Positions 8,002-19,133 of a DNA stretch of 60,581 nt are shown here, piece by piece. The translations under genes and the position numbers were made by a program. This DNA is from an uncultured Curtobacterium sp. Its GTDB lineage: Bacteria > Actinomycetota > Actinomycetes > Actinomycetales > Microbacteriaceae. The notes under the pieces are model-generated. The model had not been told where the DNA came from. It searched no databases and saw only the letters and a list, made by a program, of their open reading frames with translations. The DNA is taken from assembly GCA_913778205.1 (NCBI GenBank), contig CAJYUW010000002.1, positions 1-60,581 of the forward strand. The letters are read 5' to 3'. Numbering within the stretch: position 1 is the first letter of the stretch; the number at the start of each line of letters is the position of its first letter.

Positions 8002-9243
8002 TCAGGCGTCGACCTTGACGCCCTTGCCCACCACGGTGATGCCGGACTCGGTCACCGTGAAGCCGCGGGCCTCGTCGGTCTCGCGGTCCACGCCCACCTG
8101 GGCTCCCGGGGCGATCACCACGTCCTTGTCGAGGATCGCGCGGTTCACGACCGCGCCGGCGCCGATCGACGCGCGCTCGAAGACGATCGAGTCGAGCACC
8201 TTGGCGCCGGAGTCGATGCCGCACCACGGACCGATCATGCTGCGCTCGACCTGCGCGCCGGACACGAGGCAGCCGAGCGACACCAGGGAGTCGACCGTCG
8301 AGCCGGTGTTGCCGTTCGCGTCCCGGACGAACTTCGCCGGGGGCAGGTTCGTCTGCTGGTTGAAGATCGGCCAGTCCTGGTTGTACAGGTTGAACACCGG
8401 CACCGGGGCGATGAGGTCCATGTGGGCGTCGAAGAACGAGTCGATCGTCCCGACGTCCCGCCAGTAGTAGCGGTCGCGTTCGTTCGACCCCGGGACGTCG
8501 TTGCGCTGGAGGTCGTACACGCCGGCGTCGCCCCGTGCCACGAAGTCCGGGACGATGTCGCCGCCCATGTCGTGGTTCGAGCCCTCGATCTGCCCGTCGC
8601 GCAGCACCGCGTCGACCAGCGCGTCGGCGTCGAACACGTAGTTGCCCATCGACGCGAGGATCTCGCCGGGGGAGTCGGCCAGGCCGACGGCGTCCTTCGG
8701 CTTCTCGAGGAATGCGTCGATCTTCGTCGGGTCGTCCTCCGCGACCTGGATGACGCCGAACTGGTCGGCCAGGCCGATCGGCTGGCGGATCGCGGCGACC
8801 GTGGCACTGCGGCCGGAGGCGATGTGCGCCTCCACCATCTGGTGGAAGTCCATCCGGTAGACGTGGTCGGCGCCCACCACGACCACGATGTCGGGCCGCT
8901 CGTCGCGCAGGAGGTTGAGCGACTGCAGGATCGCATCGGCCGAACCGGCGAACCAGCGCTTGCCGAGGCGCTGCTGGGCGGGGACCGAGGCCACGTAGGA
9001 GCCGAGCAGCCCCTCCATCCGCCAGGTCTCGGCGACGTGCCGGTCGAGGCTGTGCGACTTGTACTGCGTCAGCACGACGATCTTCTGCAGCCCCGAGTTC
9101 ACGAGGTTCGACAGCGCGAAGTCGATGAGTCGGAAGTTGCCGCCGAACGGGACTGCTGGTTTCGCACGGTCTGCCGTGAGCGGCATGAGGCGCTTGCCCT
9201 CTCCGCCGGCGAGGACGATGCCGAAGACCTTCTTTGGTGCCAT
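8002..9243 (-). CDS. glgC: glucose-1-phosphate adenylyltransferase
   Basis: This 413-residue ADP-glucose pyrophosphorylase starts at the ATG at 9243 ([19 protein letters not shown]). The [20 protein letters not shown] segment is the nucleotidyltransferase signature, with later conserved parts EMDQ-like [23 protein letters not shown] and a C-terminal left-handed beta-helix ([15 protein letters not shown]). The enzyme makes ADP-glucose for glycogen. It is divergent from glgA, with only 47 bp between the two starts, so both probably respond to the same regulation. Confidence 0.95.
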   Translation of the reverse strand: MAPKKVFGIVLAGGEGKRLMPLTADRAKPAVPFGGNFRLIDFALSNLVNSGLQKIVVLTQYKSHSLDRHVAETWRMEGLLGSYVASVPAQQRLGKRWFAGSADAILQSLNLLRDERPDIVVVVGADHVYRMDFHQMVEAHIASGRSATVAAIRQPIGLADQFGVIQVAEDDPTKIDAFLEKPKDAVGLADSPGEILASMGNYVFDADALVDAVLRDGQIEGSNHDMGGDIVPDFVARGDAGVYDLQRNDVPGSNERDRYYWRDVGTIDSFFDAHMDLIAPVPVFNLYNQDWPIFNQQTNLPPAKFVRDANGNTGSTVDSLVSLGCLVSGAQVERSMIGPWCGIDSGAKVLDSIVFERASIGAGAVVNRAILDKDVVIAPGAQVGVDRETDEARGFTVTESGITVVGKGVKVDA

Positions 9244-9290
9244 ACCGCTCACAGTATGCGTCCAGACCGGTGAACGGTTACGTTGAACCC
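9244..9290. promoter_or_regulatory. divergent glgC-glgA promoter region
   Basis: These 47 bases must hold both promoters. For glgA, TACGTT (9279-9284) ends 6 nt before the GTG, which suggests a leaderless transcript. For glgC, CATACT on the minus strand is a possible -10 close to its ATG. No clear -35 box or repressor dyad is visible. Confidence 0.5.
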
Positions 9291-10487
9291 GTGCGAGTCG
9301 ATCTGTTGACCAGGGAATACCCACCAGAGGTGTACGGCGGGGCGGGCGTCCACGTCGCCGAGCTCACCGCAGCGCTGCGGTCGGGCACCGACACCGAGGT
9401 GCGTGTCCGCGCCTTCGGGGCCTTCCGCGACGAGGCCGACGTGTGGGGGTACCGGACCCCGGACGGCCTCGGGCAGGCGAACGGGGCGCTGCAGGCGCTC
9501 GGGACGGACGTCGCGATCGCCGCGGACGTCGAAGGCGCCGACCTCGTGCACTCGCACACCTGGTACGCGAACGCCGCGGGCCGGATCGCGCAGTTGACCT
9601 ACGACATCCCGCACGTCGTCACCGCGCACAGCCTGGAGCCGCTCCGGCCGTGGAAGGCCGAGCAGCTCGGCGGGGGCTACCGGCTGTCGAGCTGGATGGA
9701 GCGCGAGGCGTTCGAGCAGGCCGACGCGGTGATCGCCGTCTCGAAGGCGATGCGCGCGGACATCCTCCGCTCGTACCCGTCGATCGCCCCGGAGCGGGTG
9801 CAGGTCGTCTACAACGGCATCGACATCGAGGAGTGGAAGCCGACCGTCGACGAGGACGCCGTGCGCGCGCTCGGCATCGACCCGACGCGCCGCAGCGTCG
9901 TCTTCGTCGGCCGGATCACGCGCCAGAAGGGGCTGCCGTACCTGCTCCGCGCGGTGGCCTCGCTGCCGTCGGACGTGCAGATCGTGCTCTGCGCCGGGGC
10001 TCCGGACACGCCGGAGATCATGGCCGAGGTGACCGGGCTGGTCGAGTCGTTGCGTGCCGAGCGCGACGGCGTGGTCTGGATCGACCGGATGCTCTCCCAC
10101 GGCGAGGTCGTGAACGTGCTGTCGTCCGGCACGGTGTTCGTCTGCCCGTCGATCTACGAGCCGCTCGGCATCGTGAACCTCGAGGCGATGGCGTGCGGGA
10201 TCCCCGTCGTCGGGACCGGGACCGGGGGCATCCCCGAGGTCGTCGCGGACGGGCTCACGGGACGCATCGTGCCGATCGACCAGGCGCAGGACGGCACCGG
10301 CACGCCGACCGACCCCGACCGCTACGTGGCCGACCTCGCCGCCACCCTCGACGAGGTCCTCGCGGACGAGGGGCTCGCGAAGCTCATGGGCCGTGCCGGG
10401 CGGCTCCGCGTCGAGAGCGAGTTCACCTGGGACGCCATCGCCCACCGGACCCGCGCGGTCTACGACCAGGTGCTCGCCGGGCGCTGA
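9291..10487 (+). CDS. glgA: glycogen synthase, actinobacterial type
   Basis: I chose the GTG at 9291 ([17 protein letters not shown]), giving 398 residues. The protein is a GT4-fold glycosyltransferase with the N-terminal [10 protein letters not shown] motif, an Arg/Lys pair in [12 protein letters not shown], and the E-x7-E region [18 protein letters not shown]. It transfers glucose from ADP-glucose onto alpha-glucan (or makes maltose-1-phosphate in the GlgM-type branch). The divergent glgC supplies the ADP-glucose. It is shorter than enterobacterial GlgA, as usual in Actinobacteria. Confidence 0.9.
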   Translation: MRVDLLTREYPPEVYGGAGVHVAELTAALRSGTDTEVRVRAFGAFRDEADVWGYRTPDGLGQANGALQALGTDVAIAADVEGADLVHSHTWYANAAGRIAQLTYDIPHVVTAHSLEPLRPWKAEQLGGGYRLSSWMEREAFEQADAVIAVSKAMRADILRSYPSIAPERVQVVYNGIDIEEWKPTVDEDAVRALGIDPTRRSVVFVGRITRQKGLPYLLRAVASLPSDVQIVLCAGAPDTPEIMAEVTGLVESLRAERDGVVWIDRMLSHGEVVNVLSSGTVFVCPSIYEPLGIVNLEAMACGIPVVGTGTGGIPEVVADGLTGRIVPIDQAQDGTGTPTDPDRYVADLAATLDEVLADEGLAKLMGRAGRLRVESEFTWDAIAHRTRAVYDQVLAGR

Positions 10488-10497
10488 GGCGACCACG

Positions 10498-10533
10498 CCC
10501 GTGGCGTGCGCCGATCCGGTGCCGCGCCACGGG
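10498..10533 (+). terminator. hairpin terminator after glgA
   Basis: CCCGTGGCG and CGCCACGGG form perfect 9-bp arms beginning ten bases after the glgA stop codon. GCCTCCCGG follows directly, half of the dispersed repeat core. Confidence 0.55.
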
Positions 10534-10578
10534 CCTCCCGGTCCGGCCGCTGTCCCCGCGACCCCGTAGGCTGGGGGC

Positions 10579-11361
10579 ATGCCCTCGGTCGTGCGCTTGT
10601 CAGACGTCTCCGTGGTCCGCAACGGGGCCACCATCCTCGACTCCGTCTCGTGGGAGGTGCAGGCCGACGAGCGCTGGGTCGTGCTCGGCGCGAACGGTGC
10701 CGGCAAGACCACGCTGCTGCAGATCGCGGGCGCGCAGACCTTCCCGACCTCCGGGGAGGTGCACGTCCTCGACGTCGAACTCGGGACCGCCGACCTCGCC
10801 GAGCTCCGCCCGCGGATCGGCTTCGCGTCGACCGCCCTGGCGCGCCGGATCCCCTTCACGGAGACCGTGCTCGACGTCGTGCTGACCGCGGCCTACTCGG
10901 TCACGGGCCGGTGGAACGAGGAGTACGAGGAGCTCGACGTCCGTCGTGCCCAGCGTGTGCTCGACGAGTGGGGCCTCGGCGCGTTCTCCGAGCGGACGTT
11001 CGGCGAGCTGAGCGACGGCGAGCAGAAGCGCGTGCAGATCGCCCGCGCCGTGATGACCGACCCCGAGGTGCTGTTCCTCGACGAGCCGGCCGCGTCGCTC
11101 GACCTCGGCGCGCGCGAGAGCCTGGTCCGCACCCTGGGCGGCTACGCGCAGAGTCCCGACGCGCCCGCGATCGTCATCGTGACGCACCACGTCGAGGAGA
11201 TCCCCGCGGGCTTCACGCACGCCCTGCTGCTGACGGACGGGCGTGTGCAGGCTGCCGGACCGATCGACGAGGTCCTGGTCGACGAGACCCTCTCGCAGGC
11301 CTTCGGCATCGGCCTCACGGTGACCGAGGACGACGGCCGCTGGACCGCCCGCGCGTCGTAG
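10579..11361 (+). CDS. ABC transporter ATP-binding protein
   Basis: This 260-residue ATPase has Walker A GANGAGKTT, the signature LSDGEQKRVQIARA, Walker B VLFLDEPAASLD and the switch His in IVTHHVEEIP. No membrane partner or binding protein lies beside it, so it is an orphan subunit. The ATPase resembles single-ATPase proteins of the ModF or metal/cofactor-import type, but the substrate is unknown. TAGGCT at 10567-10572 ends 6 nt before the ATG, indicating a probable leaderless transcript. The signature reads LSDGE rather than LSGGQ, which is common in this group. Confidence 0.85.
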   Translation: MPSVVRLSDVSVVRNGATILDSVSWEVQADERWVVLGANGAGKTTLLQIAGAQTFPTSGEVHVLDVELGTADLAELRPRIGFASTALARRIPFTETVLDVVLTAAYSVTGRWNEEYEELDVRRAQRVLDEWGLGAFSERTFGELSDGEQKRVQIARAVMTDPEVLFLDEPAASLDLGARESLVRTLGGYAQSPDAPAIVIVTHHVEEIPAGFTHALLLTDGRVQAAGPIDEVLVDETLSQAFGIGLTVTEDDGRWTARAS

Positions 11362-11417
11362 CGGCTCGCCGAGCCGATCTGGTAACGTAGACGGCTGGCG
11401 CACGCCGACGACTTCCC

Positions 11418-11442
11418 GCACGGTGTCCTCTCGGACCCGTGC
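11418..11442 (+). promoter_or_regulatory. hairpin in the L31 mRNA leader
   Basis: GCACGG and CCGTGC with an inner TCC/GGA pairing can fold in the roughly 80-nt leader between a possible -10 (TAACGT, 11383-11388) and the L31 start. A structured leader in front of a ribosomal protein gene could serve autoregulation. I see no Zur-type operator. Confidence 0.35.
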
Positions 11443-11472
11443 ATTCCGACCGCATCCAACCGAGGAATCTCC

Positions 11473-11721
11473 ATGAAGACCGACATCCACCCCGAGTACA
11501 ACGCCATCGTCTTCCGCGACCTGGCCTCCGGTGAGACCTTCCTGACGCGCTCGACCGCGACCAGCGACAAGACCATCGAGCTCGACGGTGCGACCTACCC
11601 GGTCATCGACGTCGAGATCTCGTCCGCGTCGCACCCGTTCTACACGGGCAAGCAGCGCATCCTCGACTCGGCCGGTCGCGTCGAGAAGTTCAACCAGCGC
11701 TTCAAGGGCTTCGGCAAGTAA
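11473..11721 (+). CDS. rpmE2: 50S ribosomal protein L31, type B
   Basis: This 82-residue protein begins [10 protein letters not shown] and ends in [10 protein letters not shown]. It has the insertion-containing layout of type B L31, and no Cys residues, so it is the zinc-independent form. It is a component of the large ribosomal subunit. GAGGAA eight bases before the ATG is a good ribosome binding site, in contrast to the many leaderless neighbours. Confidence 0.95.
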   Translation: MKTDIHPEYNAIVFRDLASGETFLTRSTATSDKTIELDGATYPVIDVEISSASHPFYTGKQRILDSAGRVEKFNQRFKGFGK

Positions 11722-11740
11722 GCAGCCCGCGTTCGTCCGG

Positions 11741-11772
11741 ACGGGCGGTCCTCCTTCGGGAGGGCCGCCCGT
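11741..11772 (+). terminator. UUCG-loop terminator after L31
   Basis: ACGGGCGGTCCTCC and GGAGGGCCGCCCGT form a 14-bp stem, with one G-T pair, closed by a TTCG tetraloop. It starts 20 bp past the rpmE2 stop. Confidence 0.85.
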
Positions 11773-12064
11773 CTGGCGTTCCGGGCGGGCATCGGCGCGT
11801 GGGCGCGGCGAGCGCGCGGGCGCGGCGGGCGGGCGGGCTGTCGGGCTGTTGGGCTGTTGGTGGTGCCGTTGGCGCCGTTCGGTGTCGCGCAACGAAAGTC
11901 CGTCGGAACCACGGCAATCCGCGATGCGGTTCGACTTTGGTTGTGCGGCGTGCGGGGCGCGGACGCGCGGGGGCGCGGACGCGCGACGGGGAGGCCACCG
12001 CGGGCGGGTGCCGCGGGCAGGCGGGCGCACGGCGTGCGGCGCACGCCGCGCGAGCGACCTCGAT
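11773..12064. other. gene-free stretch with a structured segment
   Basis: About 290 bp without a gene separate L31 from the convergent exonuclease gene. The first part is simple-sequence GC (repeats of GGCGGGC, then GGGCTGT). Bases 11888-11947 are less GC-rich and can fold: CGCAACGAAAGTC pairs loosely with GACTTTGGTTGTGCG, and GAACC with GGTTC inside. I see no coding potential that I trust. Confidence 0.4.
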
Positions 12065-12811
12065 CTACGCGCCGTTGCGGTGCGGCCAACGCCCGTCGGC
12101 TGTGAACGACGGGTCGCGCTTCGTCCGCATGTACTCCTGGAACGACGCCGCCTGGTCGGCGCACCATCCGACCTGCTTGCGGTGGAGCTCCTCGGCGGAG
12201 ACACCGAGTTCGTCCGGGAACTTCGCGGCGATGGCTTGGGCCACACGCCCGGCAGCGATCGCGTCGGCCCCGGCATCGTGCGCGTCGGAGAGCGTCACAC
12301 CGTACAGCTCCGATGCCGCCTCGAGGGTGCGCTTGCCCTTCCGGTAGGTGTCGAGCGCCTTGTCGATCACGAGCGGGTCGACGACGTTGCCGACCACGGG
12401 GGAGGCCAGGCCGTGGCGTCGGGCCTCACGGTCGAGGACGGTGAGGTCGTACGGGGCGTTGTAGATCACGAGCGGGAGACCCCGGGCGAAGACGGCCTCG
12501 ACCGCGGCGATGACCTCGGCCACGACCTCGCCCGCTGGTCGGCCCTCGGCTTGCGCGCGCTCGGTCGTGTACCCGTGGACGGCGGCAGCACCCTCGGGGA
12601 TCGCGATGCCGGGGTCGGCGACCCAGGCTCCCTCGACGATGGAGCGTCCGGTCATGTCGATCAGCCCGACGTGGGCGGTGACGATCCGCGCGGTCTCGAC
12701 GTCGACGCCGGTGGTCTCGAGGTCGAACACGCCCAGCGCGTGCCACCACGGTCGGCCGGAGAGGTCCTGCGCCGCGGGGGTCTGCACGGCTGCTGTCGCG
12801 GAGTACGTCAC
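12065..12811 (-). CDS. DnaQ-like 3'-5' exonuclease
   Basis: This 248-residue protein has the DEDD exonuclease motifs: FDLETTGVD (Exo I), VIYNAPYDLTVLD (Exo II) and DAHDAGADAIA (Exo III). Such proteins act as the proofreading subunit of polymerase III or as stand-alone nucleases. It has a C-terminal extension with KQVGWCADQAASFQEYM, frequent in actinobacterial homologues called polymerase III epsilon-like. The GTG at 12811 has TAGCCT 6 nt upstream on the minus strand, so it is probably leaderless. It is transcribed away from the 40-bp tandem array. Confidence 0.88.
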   Translation of the reverse strand: MTYSATAAVQTPAAQDLSGRPWWHALGVFDLETTGVDVETARIVTAHVGLIDMTGRSIVEGAWVADPGIAIPEGAAAVHGYTTERAQAEGRPAGEVVAEVIAAVEAVFARGLPLVIYNAPYDLTVLDREARRHGLASPVVGNVVDPLVIDKALDTYRKGKRTLEAASELYGVTLSDAHDAGADAIAAGRVAQAIAAKFPDELGVSAEELHRKQVGWCADQAASFQEYMRTKRDPSFTADGRWPHRNGA

Positions 12812-12840
12812 GCGGCCAGGCTAACCGGACGCACCGACAC

Positions 12841-13178
12841 GCACGACGTGACCCGCCTGGCCGGCACAGCGCGACCACGCGCACGACGCGATTCGCCTGG
12901 CCGGCTCCGCGCGACCGCGCGCACGACGTGACCCGCCTGGCCGGCTCCGCGCGACCACGCGCACGACGCGACCCGCCCGGCCGGCACCGCGCGACCACGC
13001 GCACGACGCGATTCGCCTGGCCGGCACCGCGCGACCACGCGCACGACGCGATTCGCCTGGCCGGCACCGCGACCACACGTACGACGCGATCCACCTGGCC
13101 GGCTCCGCGCGACCACGCGCGCGACGCGACCCGCCTGGCCGGCACCGCGCGACCACGCGCGCGAAGCGATCCGCCTGA
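12841..13178. repeat. tandem array of a 40-bp unit, about 8.5 copies
   Basis: Eight units run from 12861 to 13178, with a half unit before them (12841-12860). Each begins CCGGCWCCGCGCGACC and ends in CGCCTGG. Units four and five are identical, and the sixth has a 2-bp deletion. The array fills most of the 500-bp gap between the exonuclease start and the 3' end of treS. The units are directly abutting, with no spacers. Long open frames across it are artefacts of the periodic sequence. Confidence 0.9.
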
Positions 13179-13261
13179 CGGGGCCGAGCCGGGCCTCCCG
13201 GCCGGATCACGCCCTGCCTCCGGACCCGTGCCGACCAGCCCGCCGCTCCCGCGAGACCGTG

Positions 13262-13296
13262 CCGAAGCGCGCCGGGCCTGGGCCCGGCGGCTTCGG
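13262..13296 (-). terminator. hairpin terminator after treS
   Basis: CCGAAG and GCCGGGCC pair with GGCCCGGC and CTTCGG, with a small internal bulge and a 2-base centre. It lies 17 bp past the treS stop on the minus strand. Confidence 0.65.
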
Positions 13297-13312
13297 ACGC
13301 CTCCGCCTCCGC

Positions 13313-15064
<1,752 letters not shown>

Positions 15065-15110
15065 CCTGGACACGCTAGGCCGCGCGGCTCGCGCTGTCCG
15101 CAGGAACACG

Positions 15111-15142
15111 GTGGTCGCGTGGTCGCGTGGTCGCGTGGTCGC
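15111..15142. repeat. 8-bp tandem repeat in a divergent promoter region
   Basis: GTGGTCGC is repeated four times exactly, followed by 5-bp GCAGC/GCGGC repeats to about 15185. It sits between the divergent starts of treS and the hydrolase at 15296. Copies of an 8-bp unit are prone to slippage, but it lies outside both -10 boxes. Confidence 0.7.
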
Positions 15143-15295
15143 GCAGCGCAGCGCAGCGCGGCGCGGCGGTGCGGCGGCGCGGCGATCCGGCCTGGAGGCA
15201 CGGATCGCCCGCGCGGGGACGTCACGTCTGCGAGTTCTCCACATCCGCCACACGGCGCGTCTGGAGCGCCGGTCGCCTTCCCTAGACTGGCCGGG

Positions 15296-16315
15296 ATGCG
15301 ACCGCCCCTGCTCTCCCCGTACCAGTCCCTCATGGCAGCGACCCCGGTCGTACACCGCGCCGTGCGGGTCGGCGACCGGACGACGCACTACTGGGTCTAC
15401 GGCCCCGACGACGCCGACGACACGGTGCTCGCGATCCACGGGTTCCGCGGCGACCACCACGGCCTCGAGACGATCGCCGCACACCTGCAGGGCGTCCGCG
15501 TGATCGTGCCCGACCTGCCCGGGTTCGGCGTGTCGGATCCGTTGGCGACGTCCGACATCGACTCCTACGTGGGATGGCTCACCGGCTTCCACCGGGCACT
15601 CGGCCTGGGCGACGACACCGTCGTGCTCGGGCACTCGTTCGGCTCGATCGTCGTCGCCGCGACCGTCGCTGCGGGTCTGCGCACCCGCCTGCTCGTGCTC
15701 GTGAACCCCATCGCGGCGCCGGCGCTGCAGGGACCTCGGGCGGTCGCGACCGGTGTGGCGATCGGCTACTACCGGGCCGGCGCGGTCCTGCCGAAGCCGC
15801 TCGGTCTCGCCCTGCTCCGGAACCCCGCGATCGTCCGGGTGATGAGCGTCGCGATGCTGAAGTCCCACGACCGCGACCTGCGACGCTGGGTCCACGACCA
15901 GCACGACCGGTACTTCTCGGCCTTCTCCGACCGCACCACCGTGCTCGAGGCCTTCCGCACGTCCGTGAGCCACGACGTGTCCGAGTACGCGGACCGGATC
16001 GACGTCCCGGTGCTCATGATCGCGGCGGAGCACGACGACATCACCGCCGTCCCGGAGCAGCAGGCGCTGGCCGCACGGTTGGCCGACGCCGAACTCGTGG
16101 TCGTGCCCGGCGTGGGGCACCTCGTGCACTACGAGACGCCCGCGGCGGCGGCGTCCGCCGTCCTGCGGCGGATGGCCGACGCCGGACCGGCCCCGACGGG
16201 GAGCCGACGCCGCGGTGCCCGGACTCGTTCCGGCCGTGCGCCCGGAGAGCCGACCGACGCTGCGGGGGCCAGCCGCGCCTCCCGGCCGGGTCGTGGTGGG
16301 GAGCACGCATCGTGA
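15296..16315 (+). CDS. alpha/beta hydrolase
   Basis: This 339-residue protein starts at the ATG at 15296. It has IHGFRGDHHGL (oxyanion region), the nucleophile elbow LGHSFGS, a late Asp in MIAAEHDDITAVP and His in GVGHLVHYETP. It is a soluble serine hydrolase of unknown substrate. The last 50 residues are Arg/Gly/Pro-rich and look like low-complexity drift. TAGACT (15283-15288) ends 7 nt before the ATG. The stop overlaps the GTG of the next gene by 4 bases, so the two form an operon. Confidence 0.85.
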   Translation: MRPPLLSPYQSLMAATPVVHRAVRVGDRTTHYWVYGPDDADDTVLAIHGFRGDHHGLETIAAHLQGVRVIVPDLPGFGVSDPLATSDIDSYVGWLTGFHRALGLGDDTVVLGHSFGSIVVAATVAAGLRTRLLVLVNPIAAPALQGPRAVATGVAIGYYRAGAVLPKPLGLALLRNPAIVRVMSVAMLKSHDRDLRRWVHDQHDRYFSAFSDRTTVLEAFRTSVSHDVSEYADRIDVPVLMIAAEHDDITAVPEQQALAARLADAELVVVPGVGHLVHYETPAAAASAVLRRMADAGPAPTGSRRRGARTRSGRAPGEPTDAAGASRASRPGRGGEHAS

Positions 16316-17415
16316 GCCGTCTCCGCATCGGGATCGACTGCCGCTACGTCCGGATCGGCCGCCACGACGGCATCTCCCGGTTCACTGCGGGCATCGTCGC
16401 GCACCTGCCCGACCGACACGACTACACGCTGCTCGTCGACGACGTCCGGCAGCTCGAGTCCCTCGCGGCCGACGGGTTGCCGTACGAACTGCTGCCGGCA
16501 CCCACGGACGCCGGCGAGCCGTTCGTCGCACGTCGCGTGAACCGGTTCGGGTTCGACGCGGTGTTCTCGCCGATGCAGACCATGGGATCCCGCGGACGCG
16601 ACCACGCGCTCGTGCTGACCCTTCACGACCTCATCTACTACCGGAACCGCACGCCTCCCAGGGAGTTCTCGTGGCCGATCCGCCTCGGGTGGCGGGCGTT
16701 CCACCTGTCGTGGGCGCCGCAGCGCTTCCTGCTGAACGGCGCGGACGGCGTCGTGACGGTGTCCGAGACGACCGCCGGTCTCATCCGGCAGCACCGGCTG
16801 ACGAAGCGTCCCGTGACGGTCGCGTACAACGCCGCCGACCCTGCCGAGCGTCGGGCTCCGGGAGCCGAGCGCCGGCGTGACCTCGTCTACATGGGGTCGT
16901 TCATGCCGTACAAGAACGTCGAGACCCTCGCGGCCGCGATGCCGCTGCTCGGGAACGGCTGGCGGCTGCACTGCATGTCGCGGGTCTCGGCGGCGGACCG
17001 GGCACGACTCGAGCGCCTCGCACCGGCCGGCACGATCGTGTTCCACGACGGCGCCTCGGACGAGACCTACCTCGACGTGCTCCGTTCTGCGACCGCGCTC
17101 GTGACCGCCTCGCACGACGAGGGCTTCGGCATCCCGCTGGTCGAGGCGATGGGCGTCGGGACGCCGGTCGTGGTCAGCGACGTCCCGATCTTCCGCGAGA
17201 TCGGCGGTGCTGCTGCCGAGTACTTCGACCCGTCGTCGCCCGCCGCGGTCGCCGCGGCCGTGCGGCGGCTGGAGCTGCGGTGGGACGACGCCTCGGCACG
17301 CTCGCTGGAGGAGGCCGCGCGGTTCCGGTGGTCGGACTCCGCGGAGCAGGTCGTCGCCGCGGTCGAGCGAGCCGTCGCCGACCGTGCGGCGCGGGGACGG
17401 CGACGGGGGCGCTGA
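16312..17415 (+). CDS. GT4-family glycosyltransferase
   Basis: Read from the GTG at 16312, this 367-residue protein begins VSRLRIGIDCRYVRIG and has the GT4 C-terminal half: YMGSFMPYKNVETL, then VTASHDEGFGIPLVEAMGVG with the E-x7-E pair, and VVVSDVPIFREIGG. It would transfer a sugar from a nucleotide donor to an envelope glycan or lipid; acceptor and donor are unknown. It is coupled by GTGA overlap to the upstream hydrolase. Confidence 0.87.
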   Translation: MSRLRIGIDCRYVRIGRHDGISRFTAGIVAHLPDRHDYTLLVDDVRQLESLAADGLPYELLPAPTDAGEPFVARRVNRFGFDAVFSPMQTMGSRGRDHALVLTLHDLIYYRNRTPPREFSWPIRLGWRAFHLSWAPQRFLLNGADGVVTVSETTAGLIRQHRLTKRPVTVAYNAADPAERRAPGAERRRDLVYMGSFMPYKNVETLAAAMPLLGNGWRLHCMSRVSAADRARLERLAPAGTIVFHDGASDETYLDVLRSATALVTASHDEGFGIPLVEAMGVGTPVVVSDVPIFREIGGAAAEYFDPSSPAAVAAAVRRLELRWDDASARSLEEAARFRWSDSAEQVVAAVERAVADRAARGRRRGR

Positions 17416-17591
17416 CCGTCCGTCCGTGAGCGGTCCCGCGCGGTGGCGGGGGCCCGCCGGTGTGCGGTCGACGCTGCGTGGGACGACGGTCGTCCGGTGG
17501 GCGACGGGCCGCGGCGGCCGTGGGCCGATCGGCGCGTGCGCCGGAACGCGTGGACGTCGGCACACGCACGGCCGGGCGGACCCGTCGCGGG

Positions 17592-18317
17592 TCAGGACGA
17601 CGGGCGTTCGCTCGTGACCCGGGCGCCCGGGAAGACCGCCTGCGTGTAGCCGCCCGCCTTGGCGAGGACCGCCCCCAGGCCGTTGCCACGCCCGCCCGTC
17701 ACGACCGTCACGACCTGGGCGGCCGCCTCGTCCGACGGGGCACCGGAACCCCAACCGCACCGCGTCCCGTACACGCCGCCGATCGTCGCGACCTGGCGGG
17801 CGAGCGCGAGACGGCGGCCGCTCACCTCGGGGTCCCCGGAGACGCCGACCCGCATGGTCTCGATCGTCACCACCGCGAAGACCCGGACACCGTTGCCCGA
17901 TCGGGCCTCGGCGGCCGCGCTGAGGGCCGCGACGAGGTCGGCCTGCCCGTCGGCGTCGAGGCCGGCCTCCGCGGTGACCACGGACACGACGTCGTAGCTC
18001 GCGAACCCGGTCTTCGTCGTGCGGTGGTCCCCGACGGAGCGGACCCCGTCGACCTCCCGGGCAGCGACGGCGAACCGCGCAGCGGCGGCGTCCGGCTGCG
18101 GGAACACCCCGCCGACGCCGTCCTGCACGCTGCCGACGATGGTCGTGAGCACCGCGAGCAGGACCCCCGCCGCCACCACGACACCGGCGGCGACGAGTGC
18201 CCCGCGGCGGAGGCGCTGCGGCGTCGTGCGGGTCGTGACCGAGGCGGTGTCGGGGCCGAAGGCGCGGTCGAGGTCGTCCTCGGGCTCGATGCGCCCGGCT
18301 GGTGGCTCGGTGGTCAT
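17592..18317 (-). CDS. membrane-anchored protein of unknown function
   Basis: This 241-residue protein has an acidic N-terminus, one membrane helix near residues 38-62 (rich in Ala and Val), and an extracytoplasmic domain of about 170 residues. I do not recognise the family. It is monocistronic, between two GC-rich gene-free stretches (17416-17591 and 18318-18487), in which I see no clear promoter box or terminator. Confidence 0.6.
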   Translation of the reverse strand: MTTEPPAGRIEPEDDLDRAFGPDTASVTTRTTPQRLRRGALVAAGVVVAAGVLLAVLTTIVGSVQDGVGGVFPQPDAAAARFAVAAREVDGVRSVGDHRTTKTGFASYDVVSVVTAEAGLDADGQADLVAALSAAAEARSGNGVRVFAVVTIETMRVGVSGDPEVSGRRLALARQVATIGGVYGTRCGWGSGAPSDEAAAQVVTVVTGGRGNGLGAVLAKAGGYTQAVFPGARVTSERPSS

Positions 18318-18487
18318 GCCGTCCCCCTCTCTGGACCTCCCAGTGCCGGGCGGCGGGACGCACCGCCGGCCGCACCCCGGAGTGCCCTGCAGCCTAGTCC
18401 GGGCCGGGCGCGCGGGGTCTGCCGGTGCACGATGCGGCGTCGGGGGCGTGCGGGCGCCGCGGGCGGGCAGCGGAGCGCCCGACCGGC

Positions 18488-19126
18488 TCAGGCGCGTCGT
18501 TCGAGCGGGTTCTGACGGTCGAACGCCTCGCCGAGCGGATCGTCGTCCGCGTCGTCGACCGGGTCGTCGAACCGCACCAGTTCGGCGTGGAACCGCTCAG
18601 GGTCCCAGCGGAACGAGTGGATCGACCCGTTCCGGATCGGGGTGCCGTGCCGGTCGGCGGTCCCGGGCACGGAGGCGTTCACGACACTGCGGATGACGGC
18701 GCCGTGCGTGGCGACGACCACGGACGCACCGTCGAACCGGACCGCGATCTCGGCCAGTTGCTCGGTGACCCGGGTGAGCAGGGCCGACCGCGACTCCCGC
18801 CCGGGCACGTCGTCGTGCGGCCACCGGGCACGGATCTCGTCGTCGGTCAACCCCTCGGCGTCGCCGTAGGACCGCTCCGCGAGACCGGGGTACCTGTCGG
18901 GCGCACCGAGCCCGAGGCGCGACGCGATGATCGCCCCGGTCTCGAACGCGCGCGACAGGGGTGAGGCGACGACCGCGTCGAACCGGCGCCGTGTGAGCCG
19001 TTCGGCGGCACCGGCTGCCTGGGCCCGCCCGACGTCGTTCAACGGGATGTCGGTGGACCCCTGGATGCGACGCTGCCGGTTCCAATCGGTCTCGCCGTGG
19101 CGCACCAGGGTGAGGTGGGTCGTCAC
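18488..19126 (-). CDS. histidine phosphatase family protein
   Basis: This 212-residue protein starts LTLVRHGETDWN, the RHG catalytic motif of phosphoglycerate-mutase-like phosphatases. It also has SPLSRAFETG, LAERSYGDAEG and the second catalytic His in VVATHGAVIRSV. It removes phosphate from a small substrate that cannot be named here. Its start lies 7 bp after the stop of the sirtuin gene, so both are read as one transcript. Confidence 0.9.
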   Translation of the reverse strand: MTTHLTLVRHGETDWNRQRRIQGSTDIPLNDVGRAQAAGAAERLTRRRFDAVVASPLSRAFETGAIIASRLGLGAPDRYPGLAERSYGDAEGLTDDEIRARWPHDDVPGRESRSALLTRVTEQLAEIAVRFDGASVVVATHGAVIRSVVNASVPGTADRHGTPIRNGSIHSFRWDPERFHAELVRFDDPVDDADDDPLGEAFDRQNPLERRA

Positions 19127-19133
19127 CGGTCGA

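Noticed and set aside
12841..13178. CRISPR array
   Set aside because: The repeats abut directly with no unique spacers, and there are no cas genes in the window.
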